Positions 34,427-43,043 of a stretch of DNA of 64,000 bases are shown here, piece after piece. Position numbers and translations under genes: made by a program. Position 1 is the stretch's first letter; every line of letters starts with the position of its first letter. The stretch is from Phaeospirillum sp. (GTDB lineage Bacteria > Pseudomonadota > Alphaproteobacteria > Rhodospirillales > Magnetospirillaceae). The notes under the pieces were generated by a model. The model did no database searches. It saw nothing but the letters and a program-made list of their open reading frames with translations, and was not told the DNA's origin. Where the stretch lies: positions 19,693 to 83,692 of the forward strand of contig JAVBXM010000165.1 in the NCBI GenBank assembly GCA_030824585.1, read 5' to 3'.

Positions 34427-35944
34427 ATGGATGGCGATAGGAAGGTTTCGGCCGAGAAGGAAATCAGCTGCCTGGGCGACTGGATGGCGCAGGTCGAGGC
34501 GATCGGTGAGCTCAAGCGCATCACCGCTCCGGTGGACTCGGATCTGGAAATGGGGTCCATCACCTACATGAACGGCAAGACCGTCGGCGGTCCCACCCTG
34601 CTGTTTGAGAACATCAAGGGGTATCCGGGCGGCAGGCTGCTGTTCAATCCTTATGGCACCAGCCTCAATCGCGTCGCCATTTCGATCCGCGAGGAGATGG
34701 GCAAGAGCCCGATCGAATACGTCCAGATTCTGGCGGAGAAGATGAAGCGGCGTATTCCGCCGAAGTTCATCGATGCCAAGGACGCACCGGTCAACCAGAA
34801 CATCGATCGCGACGGCAAGGTCAACGTCAACAAGTTCCCGGCGCCGAAGATGTGGCCGCGGGACGGCGGCAAGTACATCGGCACCGCCGATTCGGTGATC
34901 ACCCAGGATGCCAACAGCGGCCGCATCAACATGGGTACCTACCGGCAGATGATCAAGAGCGACAAGGAAGTCGGCTTCTATGCCTCGCCCGGCAAGGATG
35001 CCGTCCTGGACCGCGAGACTTGGTGGGTGCAGGGCAAGCCGGCGCCGGTGGCGGCGGTCTATGGCCAGGATCCGCTGCTGTTCCTGACCTCGGCCACCTC
35101 GTTTCCCAAGGATGTGTCCGAGTACGAGTTCGCCGGCGGCATCAACGGTGCACCCATCGAGGTGTTCAAGAGCGACGTCACCGGCCTGACCCTGCCGGCC
35201 AATGCCGAGATCATCATCGAGGGCTTTTCCTACCCCGACAAGACCTTCGAGGAGGGGCCGTTCGGCGAGTTCACCGGCTATTACGGCCGGCCCGGCGGTG
35301 CCACGCCCTATATCGAAATCAAGGCGATCCGCTATCGCAACAACCCCATCGTGACCAGCGCCCTGATGGCGGACTTCCCGTCCAACGAGTGCGGCACCAT
35401 GTGGGCGATGGCCAAGGCCGCCAAGGTGTGGAACGACCTCAACGCGCTGGGCGTGCCCGGCATCAAGGGCGTGTGGTCCCCGCCCGAAGGGGCCGGCTGG
35501 GGCATGACCGTGGTCTCCATCGAGCAGAAGTACGCCGGCCACGCCGCCCAGGTCATGGCGCTGGCGGCCCAGTGCATGGGCGGTGCCTATTTCACCAAGT
35601 ACGTGGTCGTCGTCGATGACGACGTGGACCCCACCAACCTGTCCGAGGTGGTGTGGGCGATGGTCACCCGGTCTCGGCCGGCGCAGACCATCGAGATTCT
35701 GCGCGAAACCTGGAGCACCTATCTCGATCCCAGCCTGAACCCGCCGGAAATCCGCCCGTGGGGTTCCAAGTGCCTGATCAACGCCTGCAAGGAGTTCAAG
35801 AACCTGAACGTGTTCTCGCCTCGCAACCTGCTGAAGAAGGAAATGTACGAGCAGGTCTGCACCCGCTGGGCCGAGTTGGGCTTTGAAGGCAAGCCGCCGA
35901 AGATCACCAACTTCGAGCCTTTCAAGGGGGCTCATATCGGCTAG
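34427..35944 (+). CDS. UbiD-family prFMN-dependent decarboxylase (copy 3), possibly phthaloyl-CoA-type
   Basis: A 505-residue UbiD-type enzyme, longer than the other two. Marks are VNKFPAPKMWPRDGGKYIG, LPANAEIIIEGF and EEGPFGEFTGYYGRPGG with the catalytic glutamate region. The start at 34427 is preferred because AAGGAG lies upstream and the upstream ATG at 34361 is inside the operator. It is followed by ubiX copy 2 and preceded by a transporter operon. Its length and organisation recall phthaloyl-CoA decarboxylase-like UbiD proteins, but no CoA-transferase is visible here, so the substrate is a guess. Confidence 0.9.
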   Translation: MDGDRKVSAEKEISCLGDWMAQVEAIGELKRITAPVDSDLEMGSITYMNGKTVGGPTLLFENIKGYPGGRLLFNPYGTSLNRVAISIREEMGKSPIEYVQILAEKMKRRIPPKFIDAKDAPVNQNIDRDGKVNVNKFPAPKMWPRDGGKYIGTADSVITQDANSGRINMGTYRQMIKSDKEVGFYASPGKDAVLDRETWWVQGKPAPVAAVYGQDPLLFLTSATSFPKDVSEYEFAGGINGAPIEVFKSDVTGLTLPANAEIIIEGFSYPDKTFEEGPFGEFTGYYGRPGGATPYIEIKAIRYRNNPIVTSALMADFPSNECGTMWAMAKAAKVWNDLNALGVPGIKGVWSPPEGAGWGMTVVSIEQKYAGHAAQVMALAAQCMGGAYFTKYVVVVDDDVDPTNLSEVVWAMVTRSRPAQTIEILRETWSTYLDPSLNPPEIRPWGSKCLINACKEFKNLNVFSPRNLLKKEMYEQVCTRWAELGFEGKPPKITNFEPFKGAHIG

Positions 35945-35953
35945 TCGTGCCGC

Positions 35954-35979
35954 CCGGCCCGGCGGAGACGCCGGGCCGG
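35954..35979 (+). terminator. Strong GC hairpin between ubiD copy 3 and ubiX copy 2
   Basis: An 11-bp stem CCGGCCCGGCG with GAGA loop and its exact complement, then CCTTTCC. It may terminate or attenuate transcription into ubiX, giving more decarboxylase than prenyltransferase. Confidence 0.65.
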
Positions 35980-36007
35980 CCTTTCCGGGTTACCGCAGGA
36001 GATCGAG

Positions 36008-36595
36008 ATGACCCTACCTCTGGTTGTGGCAATCACCGGTGCGACCGGTGTCATCTATGGCGTCGAGATTCTCCGGGCGCTGAAAGACATCGGCCACCCG
36101 ACGCACCTGATCCTCAGTGAGGCGGCGGTCCGCAATTTCGAAATCGAGACGGATATCGATGTCGCCGATGTCGCCGCCCTGGCCGACGTCGTTCACAGCA
36201 CCAGGAATCTCGGCGCCTCCGTCGCCAGCGGGTCGTTCAAGACCAAAGGGATGGTGGTGGCTCCCTGCTCGATCAAGTCGCTTTCGGGAATTGCCAATTC
36301 CTTTAACGACAATCTGGTGGTGCGTGCCGCCGACGTCTGTCTCAAGGAGCGTCGGCGGCTGGTTCTGATGGTGCGGGAAACGCCACTGCACAAAGGACAT
36401 CTCGATCTCATGAGCCGATGCGCCGAGTTGGGAGCGACCATACTGCCCCCCATGCCGGCATTCTATCACGGTCCGCAGACCATCAAGGAAATAGTCAACC
36501 AAAGTGTTGGAAAGACACTCGACCAGTTCGATATCGAGCATAATTTATTCCACCGTTGGAGCGGCAAGATGGACATGAAGCCGGCTCCCATCTGA
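36008..36595 (+). CDS. UbiX-type flavin prenyltransferase (copy 2)
   Basis: A 195-residue UbiX protein: ITGATGVIYGVEILRALKD for FMN phosphate, ASGSFKTKGMVVAPCSIKSL, and MVRETPLHKGHLDLM. It is a clear paralogue of the protein at 7447 (many shared blocks, for example NDNLVVRAADVCLKERR). It follows ubiD copy 3 and makes prFMN, presumably for that enzyme. A GAGATCGAG-type site lies just upstream of the ATG. Confidence 0.93.
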   Translation: MTLPLVVAITGATGVIYGVEILRALKDIGHPTHLILSEAAVRNFEIETDIDVADVAALADVVHSTRNLGASVASGSFKTKGMVVAPCSIKSLSGIANSFNDNLVVRAADVCLKERRRLVLMVRETPLHKGHLDLMSRCAELGATILPPMPAFYHGPQTIKEIVNQSVGKTLDQFDIEHNLFHRWSGKMDMKPAPI

Positions 36596-36823
36596 CTGCC
36601 GTCAGCATATCATTCTGAACATTCTGCATTTCTGCGGCCCACCTCCCACCATTATTGGCCGCTAACTTGGGGGTGGCGTGAGTTACGTCTTCGTTCCATG
36701 CCACCTCCATTATTTACGCGAATAACTTAATTGCATGGGGCCATCCTTATCCGCTTTAGCGCAGAGAGGCGGCAGCGGCGAGAAGAGGGACGGTGCCGTC
36801 GTTGGAATTGGGCGAGGCAAGAC

Positions 36824-38923
36824 ATGAAGCACTATATTGATGGCATTTCGGTGAGAACATTGCTGAACATCGTCATATGTCTTGGCGGCGCCATTCTTGT
36901 CGTGATCTGCCTTTACGCTTTTTCCGTGGCGCTCTCCGAGACGGCCACTGTCCGCCGGACATCGGCCATCGCCATTTCCGCCAGGAACCTTATCCAGTCC
37001 TACGAATCCGCGCGGGTATTCCGTGCTCGCGTCTATGCCGTACTGGAGGCGGATCAAAGGATTTCCCAGGATGACGCGGGCTGGATCGCCGCCAGGCACG
37101 TCGAGATCGGGGATACGCTCAACGCGGCCATCGCCGCCCTGCAGGGAGAAGAATCAGAGTTTGGTGCGACCATGACGGCGGTGCGCGATGGGTTCGCGCT
37201 GGTCGAGCGGATTTTTCCAGAGGCCGTCGCCGCATCGCGGCTAATCAAGACGGAACGCCATCCCGACCTGTCGCGCACATGGAGCGCCGCCGGAGGAAAG
37301 CTGCTCGAGGCCATGGAGAAACTCGGGACACAGCTGGATGTGGCAAACCGGGGAAGCGACGCGCGGATCGACCATCTGCTGTCGATCCGACAGGCAGCGG
37401 CGGCGACCCGGGTCAGCGCCGGCAACGAAACCATCCTGATTTCGCGCTCCCTATCGGGAAACCGGCTGTTGAGCGGTGAACAGATGGAGGTGGTGCATCG
37501 GCTACGGGGCGAGTTTACCGCTACCTGGGCGCTCACGAAGCGTCAGGGAGAGGCCCGTGGCACCCCCCGTCGAGTTGCGGACGCCATCGCCCAGGCCGAA
37601 GGCAGCTTTTTCAGGCAGGCCATGCCGCAGCATGAACAGATAGCTGCGGCATTGTCGCGAGGAGAGGACGTCAAGGTGCGGGGGCTCGATTTCTCGCGCC
37701 AGGCGGGAAGCGATCTTAACGCGATCAGCGCCGTAGGTATCGAAGCCATGGCGGCCGTGGTCGAGTACACCAGGGAACGCGCCTTGTCGGCCCGCAATAC
37801 GCTTCTTGCCGCATCCGTGTGTCTCTTTGCCTCCATTGGGTACTTCGTGTTCAGCACCCGTCTGATCGCACGGCGCGTCAGTCGGCCTCTCGATCAGTTC
37901 ACCCAAACCATCGTCGCGTTCGCCAACCAGCGCTACGACGTTGCCGTAACCGAAATTTCCACCCGCGACGAGTTGGGACGGATGAGCGCGGCATTACGCG
38001 AACTGGCTGACAACGGCCGCAAGTTCCAGGAACTCCAGGAGCAGCGGATTCACGAGCAACAGCGGGTGACGGCGCGGGCGGAGCAAGTTGAGGCCGCATG
38101 CCGTTTGTTCGAGGAACGGGTCCAGCAGGGCCTGTCCGATCTTGATCAAGCCATGGCGCACGTCGATCAATCGGCAGAAGACATGAATGCCTCCGCAAGC
38201 GAGGCGTGCCGGGCATCCCGGACGGTCGCCACCGCGTCGGAACAAGTATCGGCCACCATGGGCAGCATGGCGGCGGCTAGCGACCAGTTCTCCGCTTCCG
38301 TCAGGGAAATCAGCCGGCAAGCCGCGCAATCCACCGAAATCGCCGCCGATGCGGTCGCCAAGGCGGAACGGACAGATGTGACCATCCGCGGATTGGCGGC
38401 GGTCAGCGGCAAGATCGGAGAGATCGTCTCGCTCATCCATGGGATCGCCGCGCAGACCAATCTCCTGGCTCTGAACGCGACCATCGAGGCGGCGAGAGCG
38501 GGCGAGTCCGGTAAGGGATTCACCGTTGTCGCCAGCGAGGTCAAGGGGTTGGCCAATCAGACGGCCATGGCGACGGATGAGATAACGACGCAGGTTCAGC
38601 AGATACAGAGCATGACCCTGGAAGCGGTGGACGACGTGCATGTCATCGGTTCGGTAATTCAGAATATGCGTGAAACCACCACCAATATTGCCATCGCCAT
38701 CGAGCAACAGGGCGCCACGACGCAGGAAATCGCCCAAAACATCAACGAAGCATCCACCGCGACCCGGATCATCTCATCGGGAACGGCGGGCCTCGTCGAC
38801 CAAACGGAACAATCGACCGAGAGGGCCAAGGGCATCAAGACGGCATCCGCATCCATGCGCGATGAGGTTGCAACCGTGCGCGCGGAAGTATCCGAATTTC
38901 TCGAGGGGATTCGCAACCTGTGA
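36824..38923 (+). CDS. Methyl-accepting chemotaxis protein
   Basis: A 699-residue receptor. Helix TM1 is near residues 10-35 (LLNIVICLGGAILVVICLYA), followed by a long helical periplasmic domain of about 290 residues, and TM2 near 320-345. A HAMP region (RRVSRPLDQFTQTIVAFANQ) and the signalling tip IAAQTNLLALNATIEAARAG are clear. The start at 36824 avoids an improbable basic leader from 36731. It may sense an aromatic acid taken up by the neighbouring operons; not shown by sequence. Confidence 0.92.
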   Translation: MKHYIDGISVRTLLNIVICLGGAILVVICLYAFSVALSETATVRRTSAIAISARNLIQSYESARVFRARVYAVLEADQRISQDDAGWIAARHVEIGDTLNAAIAALQGEESEFGATMTAVRDGFALVERIFPEAVAASRLIKTERHPDLSRTWSAAGGKLLEAMEKLGTQLDVANRGSDARIDHLLSIRQAAAATRVSAGNETILISRSLSGNRLLSGEQMEVVHRLRGEFTATWALTKRQGEARGTPRRVADAIAQAEGSFFRQAMPQHEQIAAALSRGEDVKVRGLDFSRQAGSDLNAISAVGIEAMAAVVEYTRERALSARNTLLAASVCLFASIGYFVFSTRLIARRVSRPLDQFTQTIVAFANQRYDVAVTEISTRDELGRMSAALRELADNGRKFQELQEQRIHEQQRVTARAEQVEAACRLFEERVQQGLSDLDQAMAHVDQSAEDMNASASEACRASRTVATASEQVSATMGSMAAASDQFSASVREISRQAAQSTEIAADAVAKAERTDVTIRGLAAVSGKIGEIVSLIHGIAAQTNLLALNATIEAARAGESGKGFTVVASEVKGLANQTAMATDEITTQVQQIQSMTLEAVDDVHVIGSVIQNMRETTTNIAIAIEQQGATTQEIAQNINEASTATRIISSGTAGLVDQTEQSTERAKGIKTASASMRDEVATVRAEVSEFLEGIRNL

Positions 38924-38972
38924 TTGGAGGCCGTTTTTTCTTGAGGACGGCATGGAATGGAGGCAGACGGCC

Positions 38973-39566
38973 ATGTTCACCGGCATCGTCACCGATCTCG
39001 GCGTGGTGCGCCGCATCGTTCGCGACGAGGGGCGGGAGGCCCGCTTCGAGATCGCCAGCGGCTACGACACCAGCACCATCGCCATCGGCGCCAGCATCGC
39101 CCATAATGGCGTGTGCCTGACCATCATCGAGGTGGGGCCGGACTGGCACGCGGTGGAAGCCTCGGCCGAGACCCTGTCCAAGACCACCCTGGGCGGCTGG
39201 ACGGAAGGCTCCAGGGTCAATCTGGAGCGGGCGTTGAAGGTGGGCGACGAGCTGGGCGGCCACATCGTCTCCGGCCATGTGGACGGCGTCGCCAAGGTCG
39301 TCGACATTCGCCCCGAGAACGAATCCCTGCGCTTCACCTTCGAGACCCCCGCCGACCTGGCCTGTTTCGTCGCTCCCAAGGGTTCGGTGGCGCTGGACGG
39401 CGTGTCGCTCACCGTCAATGAGGTTGATGGGCGCCGGTTCGGCATCAACGTCATCCCCCATACCCAGGCGGTGACCACCTTCGGCACCTATCGTCCCGGC
39501 GACGAGGTGAATATGGAAATCGACATGCTGGCGCGCTATGTGGCCCGGCTGCTGGGAAGGGAATAA
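38973..39566 (+). CDS. ribE: Riboflavin synthase alpha chain
   Basis: A 197-residue riboflavin synthase with the expected duplicated barrel: MFTGIVTDLGVV starts the first repeat, GASIAHNGVCLTI and GGHIVSGHVDGVAKV follow, and GSVALDGVSLTVNEVDG marks the second. It dismutates two lumazines to riboflavin. It heads ribE-ribBA-ribH-nusB, the usual alphaproteobacterial order. A GGAGG site precedes the ATG. Confidence 0.95.
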   Translation: MFTGIVTDLGVVRRIVRDEGREARFEIASGYDTSTIAIGASIAHNGVCLTIIEVGPDWHAVEASAETLSKTTLGGWTEGSRVNLERALKVGDELGGHIVSGHVDGVAKVVDIRPENESLRFTFETPADLACFVAPKGSVALDGVSLTVNEVDGRRFGINVIPHTQAVTTFGTYRPGDEVNMEIDMLARYVARLLGRE

Positions 39567-39570
39567 GATC

Positions 39571-40686
39571 TTGGCTACGCAATATAGCGATCAGCTTTCC
39601 AGTATCGAGGACATCATCGAGGAGGCCCGCCAGGGCCGCATGTTCATCCTGGTGGATGACGAGAACCGCGAGAACGAGGGCGATCTGGTCATTCCCGCCG
39701 AGATGGCCAACGCCGACGCCATCAATTTCATGGCCCGTTTCGGGCGCGGGCTGATCTGCCTGTCGCTGACGAGGGGGCGCTGCGAGCATCTGGGCCTGAA
39801 GCCCATGAGCGCCGACAACGGCACCCGCATGGAAACCGCCTTCACCGTCTCCATCGAGGCGCGGGAAGGCGTCACCACCGGCATCTCGGCGGCCGACCGG
39901 GCGCGGACGGTGCAAGTCGCCATCGACACCGGCAAGACCCGCTACGACATCGTCACGCCGGGCCACGTCTTTCCGTTGATGGCCCGCGACGGCGGCGTTC
40001 TGGTGCGCGCCGGCCACACCGAGGCGGCGGTGGACATCTCGCGTCTGGCCGGGCTCAACCCGTCCGGCGTGATCTGCGAGATCATGAACGACGACGGCAC
40101 CATGGCCCGCATGCCCGATCTGGTGAGGTTCGCCCAGCATCACGGCCTGAAGATCGCCACCATCGCCGATTTGATCGCCTATCGCCGCCGCAACGACAAG
40201 ATCGTGGCGCGCGAGGTGGAGGCGCCGTTCCATTCCAAGTGGGGCGGCGACTGGAAGATGATGGTCTACACCAACACGGTGGCCTATGCCGAGCACATCG
40301 CCCTGGTCAAGGGCGACCTGAATGCCGAAGGCCCGGTGATGGTCCGCGTCCACGCCGTCAACGTGCTGGACGACGTGCTGGGCGACCAGGGCTCGGGCAA
40401 GGCCGGCGAGCTCCATTCCGCCATGGAAATGATTGCCGGCCATGGTTCGGGCGTGATCGTGCTGATCCGCGAGCCGCGCCCCACCAGCTTGTCCGACATG
40501 GTCCGCGCCCATCTGGAGCGGCGCCCGCCGGCTCCGGCGCTGCGCGATTACGGCGTCGGCGCCCAGATCCTGCTCGATCTCGGCGTGCACGAAATGATTC
40601 TGCTGTCCAACACCAAGCGCTCCATCGTCGGCCTGGAAGGCTATGGCATGAAGGTGGTGGAGCAGCGGCCGATTCCGGTCGGCTGA
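39571..40686 (+). CDS. ribBA: RibBA, housekeeping copy
   Basis: A 371-residue DHBP synthase with a GTP-cyclohydrolase-II-like C-terminus. DDENRENEGDLVIPA and GHTEAAVDISRLAGL mark the active domain; the C-terminal half again lacks zinc cysteines (VHAVNVLDDVLGDQGSGK). The TTG at 39571 has GGGAAGGG upstream; an ATG at 39538 that overlaps ribE is an alternative. It is very similar over its whole length to the extra copy at 9004. Confidence 0.93.
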   Translation: MATQYSDQLSSIEDIIEEARQGRMFILVDDENRENEGDLVIPAEMANADAINFMARFGRGLICLSLTRGRCEHLGLKPMSADNGTRMETAFTVSIEAREGVTTGISAADRARTVQVAIDTGKTRYDIVTPGHVFPLMARDGGVLVRAGHTEAAVDISRLAGLNPSGVICEIMNDDGTMARMPDLVRFAQHHGLKIATIADLIAYRRRNDKIVAREVEAPFHSKWGGDWKMMVYTNTVAYAEHIALVKGDLNAEGPVMVRVHAVNVLDDVLGDQGSGKAGELHSAMEMIAGHGSGVIVLIREPRPTSLSDMVRAHLERRPPAPALRDYGVGAQILLDLGVHEMILLSNTKRSIVGLEGYGMKVVEQRPIPVG

Positions 40687-40820
40687 ACGGTACCGACGAG
40701 GGCCGGCCCCGTCTTGCGGGGCCGGAATGAGGAGGCAAGCCCAAGGGGCGCCGCGGCTTATGCCGCGAAAGCCAAGCGAAGCGCCCGGCGCTTGAGGGCT
40801 ATGTTAAGGAGAGTTCTCAA
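40687..40820 (+). other. Structured leader between ribBA and ribH
   Basis: Three hairpins lie here: a 9-bp stem at 40703-40725 (CCGGCCCCG, loop TCTTG), CGCGGC-TTAT-GCCGCG at 40752-40767, and AAGCG-N5-CGCTT at 40779-40793. I did not recognise the conserved FMN riboswitch core. The first hairpin may be a terminator for ribBA. Confidence 0.55.
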
Positions 40821-41270
40821 ATGGCGAAGGTTCTCATCATCGAGGCCCGCTTCTACGATCACATCGCCGACGGCCTTTTGGCCGGGGCGCGCGCCGAACT
40901 CGACAAGGCGGGCGTGGCCCACGACCTGCTGGTAGTGCCGGGCATCTTCGAACTGCCTGCCGCGCTGAAACTGGTGCTGACCGCCGCCGAGCAGGGTAAC
41001 AACAAGGCCCGCTACGACGGCTTCGTCACCCTGGGCTGCGCCATCCGGGGCGAATCCGACCATTACCACCACGTGGGCACCGAGTGCGTGCGAGGGATAG
41101 CCGATCTGGCCATGGCCTATGACCTGGCGCTGGGCAACGGGCTGCTGACCGTGCACAACGAGGCCCAGGCCCTGGCGCGGTCCGATCCGGCACGCAAGAA
41201 TCTGGGGGGGCAGGCGGCGCGCGCCTGCCTGCGCATGATGGCGGTGAAGAAAGAGCTGGGGCTGGCCTGA
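40821..41270 (+). CDS. ribH: Lumazine synthase
   Basis: A 149-residue 6,7-dimethyl-8-ribityllumazine synthase. [16 protein letters not shown] binds the pyrimidine, [14 protein letters not shown] carries the phosphate-binding and catalytic histidines, and [17 protein letters not shown] is the conserved C-terminal block. It joins the ribA and ribB products. Its stop overlaps the nusB start (TGATG). Confidence 0.95.
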   Translation: MAKVLIIEARFYDHIADGLLAGARAELDKAGVAHDLLVVPGIFELPAALKLVLTAAEQGNNKARYDGFVTLGCAIRGESDHYHHVGTECVRGIADLAMAYDLALGNGLLTVHNEAQALARSDPARKNLGGQAARACLRMMAVKKELGLA

Positions 41271-41374
41271 TGAGCGTCAATCCCTCCATCGCGCGGCGCA
41301 GTTCGGCCCGCCTCTCGGCGGTCCAAGCCCTCTATCAGATGGAAATGACGGGCATCGACGCCGAGCAGGCCCTG
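41270..41374 (+). pseudogene. nusB: nusB, 5' remnant
   Basis: The start [20 protein letters not shown] and LYQMEMTG are typical of NusB, the antitermination factor normally following ribH. Homology ends after about 35 codons (near GIDAEQALA), where the sequence becomes the reverse of a JetD-type gene end. The remaining roughly 110 codons are absent. This marks the left edge of the defence and mobility island. Another copy elsewhere would be needed for function. Confidence 0.85.
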
Positions 41375-41389
41375 GCCGTGAACTCCTGC

Positions 41390-41805
41390 GGGGCCTTATT
41401 AGGCACCATTAAGTTGCTATATAATCCCTCGAAATCATTGATCAGGTCGTCGACGTTTCCTTCCTCGGCAATGGCCATGCCGTGGGCGCGAAGTGCTGGC
41501 GCCAATCCGTCATCCCAGCAGGCGGTGACCGGCTCCCCCTCCAATTGATAACCTGACTGTGCTCCACCCCGCAGGGCGAGGTTGTAGTCCTCAGTGCAGA
41601 ACCTCCAAGGGATCGCTCCGAAGCTGCCGATCATTTGGTTGGCAATGGTGATGCCGGGCCAGTCGAAATCACCATGGTACAGAAGGTGGACGACTCGAAT
41701 CAATTGGTGGCAAGCGTCGCTGAACAGGATCAGGCCATTTTCGATGGCCTGCAACACTTCGGACTCGACCGGCAGCCCCAAGTCCTTGGCGTCCCATTCC
41801 AGGGT
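41390..41805 (-). pseudogene. Wadjet type III JetD (DUF2399) C-terminal remnant
   Basis: About 135 codons match the C-terminal DUF2399 domain of the TIGR02679 family: LLYHGDFDWPGITIANQMIG, GAIPWRFCTEDYNLAL and a terminal [14 protein letters not shown]. The D-x-D of the HGDFDWPG segment belongs to the Toprim-like nuclease core. The N-terminal half is missing and the reading frame is different from the JetA piece just upstream on the same strand. It is cut off near its end at the nusB boundary. Confidence 0.75.
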
Positions 41806-42229
41806 ATCCCTTGGCGATGTCTTCCAATGCCACTGCCTGAAGTTCAGCCCGCCGCCGCATGGTCGCCTCGAAGGTTGCCAGCGCCGCCTCGATAGCCTCA
41901 CCCCCTTGGGAAAGGCGGTAAAGATACCGGGCTCGATAGAAATCGTTGATCGTCTGTACTCGCGCCGAATCGTGCTGCGCCTCAAGATTTCCCCAGGCAG
42001 TCAATTGCGTCAGTGCGAGGTTGAGTTCTTCGATACGCGGCGAAGCCCCCGGCCATCGGGCTTCGGCCAAAATCTCGTCCGGTCGCAGTTGGAGCCGGTA
42101 TTGCCGCTTAGCTGCGGCAAAGACATCCATGATGACCCGATAAAATTCAGCCTTATCGGCACTTACGTGCCGGAACAGATCGGCTGAGTGTCTCGTCGCC
42201 GAATCGAGTGGTTCCTCGCCGTTTCCAGG
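41805..42229 (-). pseudogene. Wadjet type III JetA (DUF2397) N-terminal remnant
   Basis: About 140 codons including VSADKAEFYRVIMDVFAAAK, YRLQLRPDEILAEARW and a helical NDFYRARYLYRLSQGG resemble the start of TIGR02677 proteins, the kleisin-like subunit of Wadjet type III. No start codon is seen upstream (a stop precedes the fragment at 42230-42232). The frame ends in JetD sequence, so the intervening JetB and JetC genes are deleted. Confidence 0.7.
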
Positions 42230-42435
42230 TTAGTTCGCATTCCACATGGCGAAGACGTTCTACTCCAGATCGCGTGCGCCTTATGGTGGATTGTTTTTTC
42301 GACGTTCCCGCTTCACGACCGGGTTTTGGAATGGCTGAGTCAAACCACCATAAATATCCATTCGCGGTTGCGCCCGCCCTTGCAGCCTTCTAATGTACCG
42401 ATGTTTGATGATGATCGGTTTAATGGGCGACGCGG

Positions 42436-42681
42436 ATGGACTACGCCACGCTGACCACTTTGCGAAAATCGCATCCCGGCTGGCGTCTATTGGCAGCCAG
42501 CAATGCCGTCCTGCTGGCGAGTTTTCTACATCGCGCCTTTATCACCCCAAATCAACGTTCCATGGTTCAACCTGATCTGGCGACAAAGCTCGATGATTTT
42601 CTGTTCGAAGTCGGCCGCGAGGACTATCCTCGTGCCGCCAGCGATTACCTCGACGAGTGGGCGTCCGACCGCAATGGCTGA
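42436..42681 (+). pseudogene. Wadjet type I JetA (DUF3375) N-terminal remnant
   Basis: The 81-codon frame MDYATLTTLRKSHPGWRLLA, then FLHRAFITPNQRSM and DYLDEWASDRNG, corresponds to the first 80 residues of the roughly 480-residue DUF3375 protein of Wadjet type I. It ends where an unrelated frame takes over near 42680. It is a second, different Wadjet relic within 500 bp. The 200 bp before it (42230-42435) holds no recognisable gene. Confidence 0.7.
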
Positions 42682-42947
42682 CTGCGCTGGAGGCACAGCT
42701 GATCGGGCAGTACATGCGCTCCAATCAGTCGAAGCACGGCATTCTTGCCGTTGCCAACGCCGATCCAAACCACAGGTGGAAGCCCGGTGATGGCCGCCGC
42801 CTCACATTTGTCGAGTTGACGGAAGATCTCACGGCCCGCGCTGCCGAGCTGTTGCAGAGACGATGGGATATCGAGGGCTTGTCCGTGGTCAGCATCGACT
42901 TCTCATCGGCCACAGCTCCAACTGGTGGGGTAAATACGGGAGGGTGA
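42682..42947 (+). pseudogene. C-terminal remnant of an unidentified, possibly defence-related protein
   Basis: An open stretch ending at 42947 has LTALEAQLIGQYMRSNQSK, HGILAVANADPNHRW and GRRLTFVELTEDL. This pattern (LxxQLxGxYxR, then a hydrophobic strand with G-x-L) is found at the C-terminus of several defence-associated nuclease/NTPase proteins. No start is present and it abuts the DUF3375 fragment in another frame. The parent family is not certain. Confidence 0.45.
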
Positions 42948-43043
42948 GGAGCTATTCCGAATATCTGCGGCGCTTCATAAATCCATCTCCTGGCTTGGAC
43001 TGACTCTACCTCAAAATGGGTACATTTTCAGGGAACAGGTCAC

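Noticed and set aside
34394-35935. Long minus-strand frame opposite ubiD copy 3
   Set aside because: Antisense of a highly conserved enzyme; the protein is histidine, arginine and glycine rich with no family features.
39451-40590. Long minus-strand frame opposite ribBA
   Set aside because: Shadow of ribBA; a matching shadow exists opposite the other ribBA copy because the genes are duplicates.
40687-40820. FMN riboswitch upstream of ribH
   Set aside because: Hairpins are present but the conserved FMN aptamer core was not recognised.
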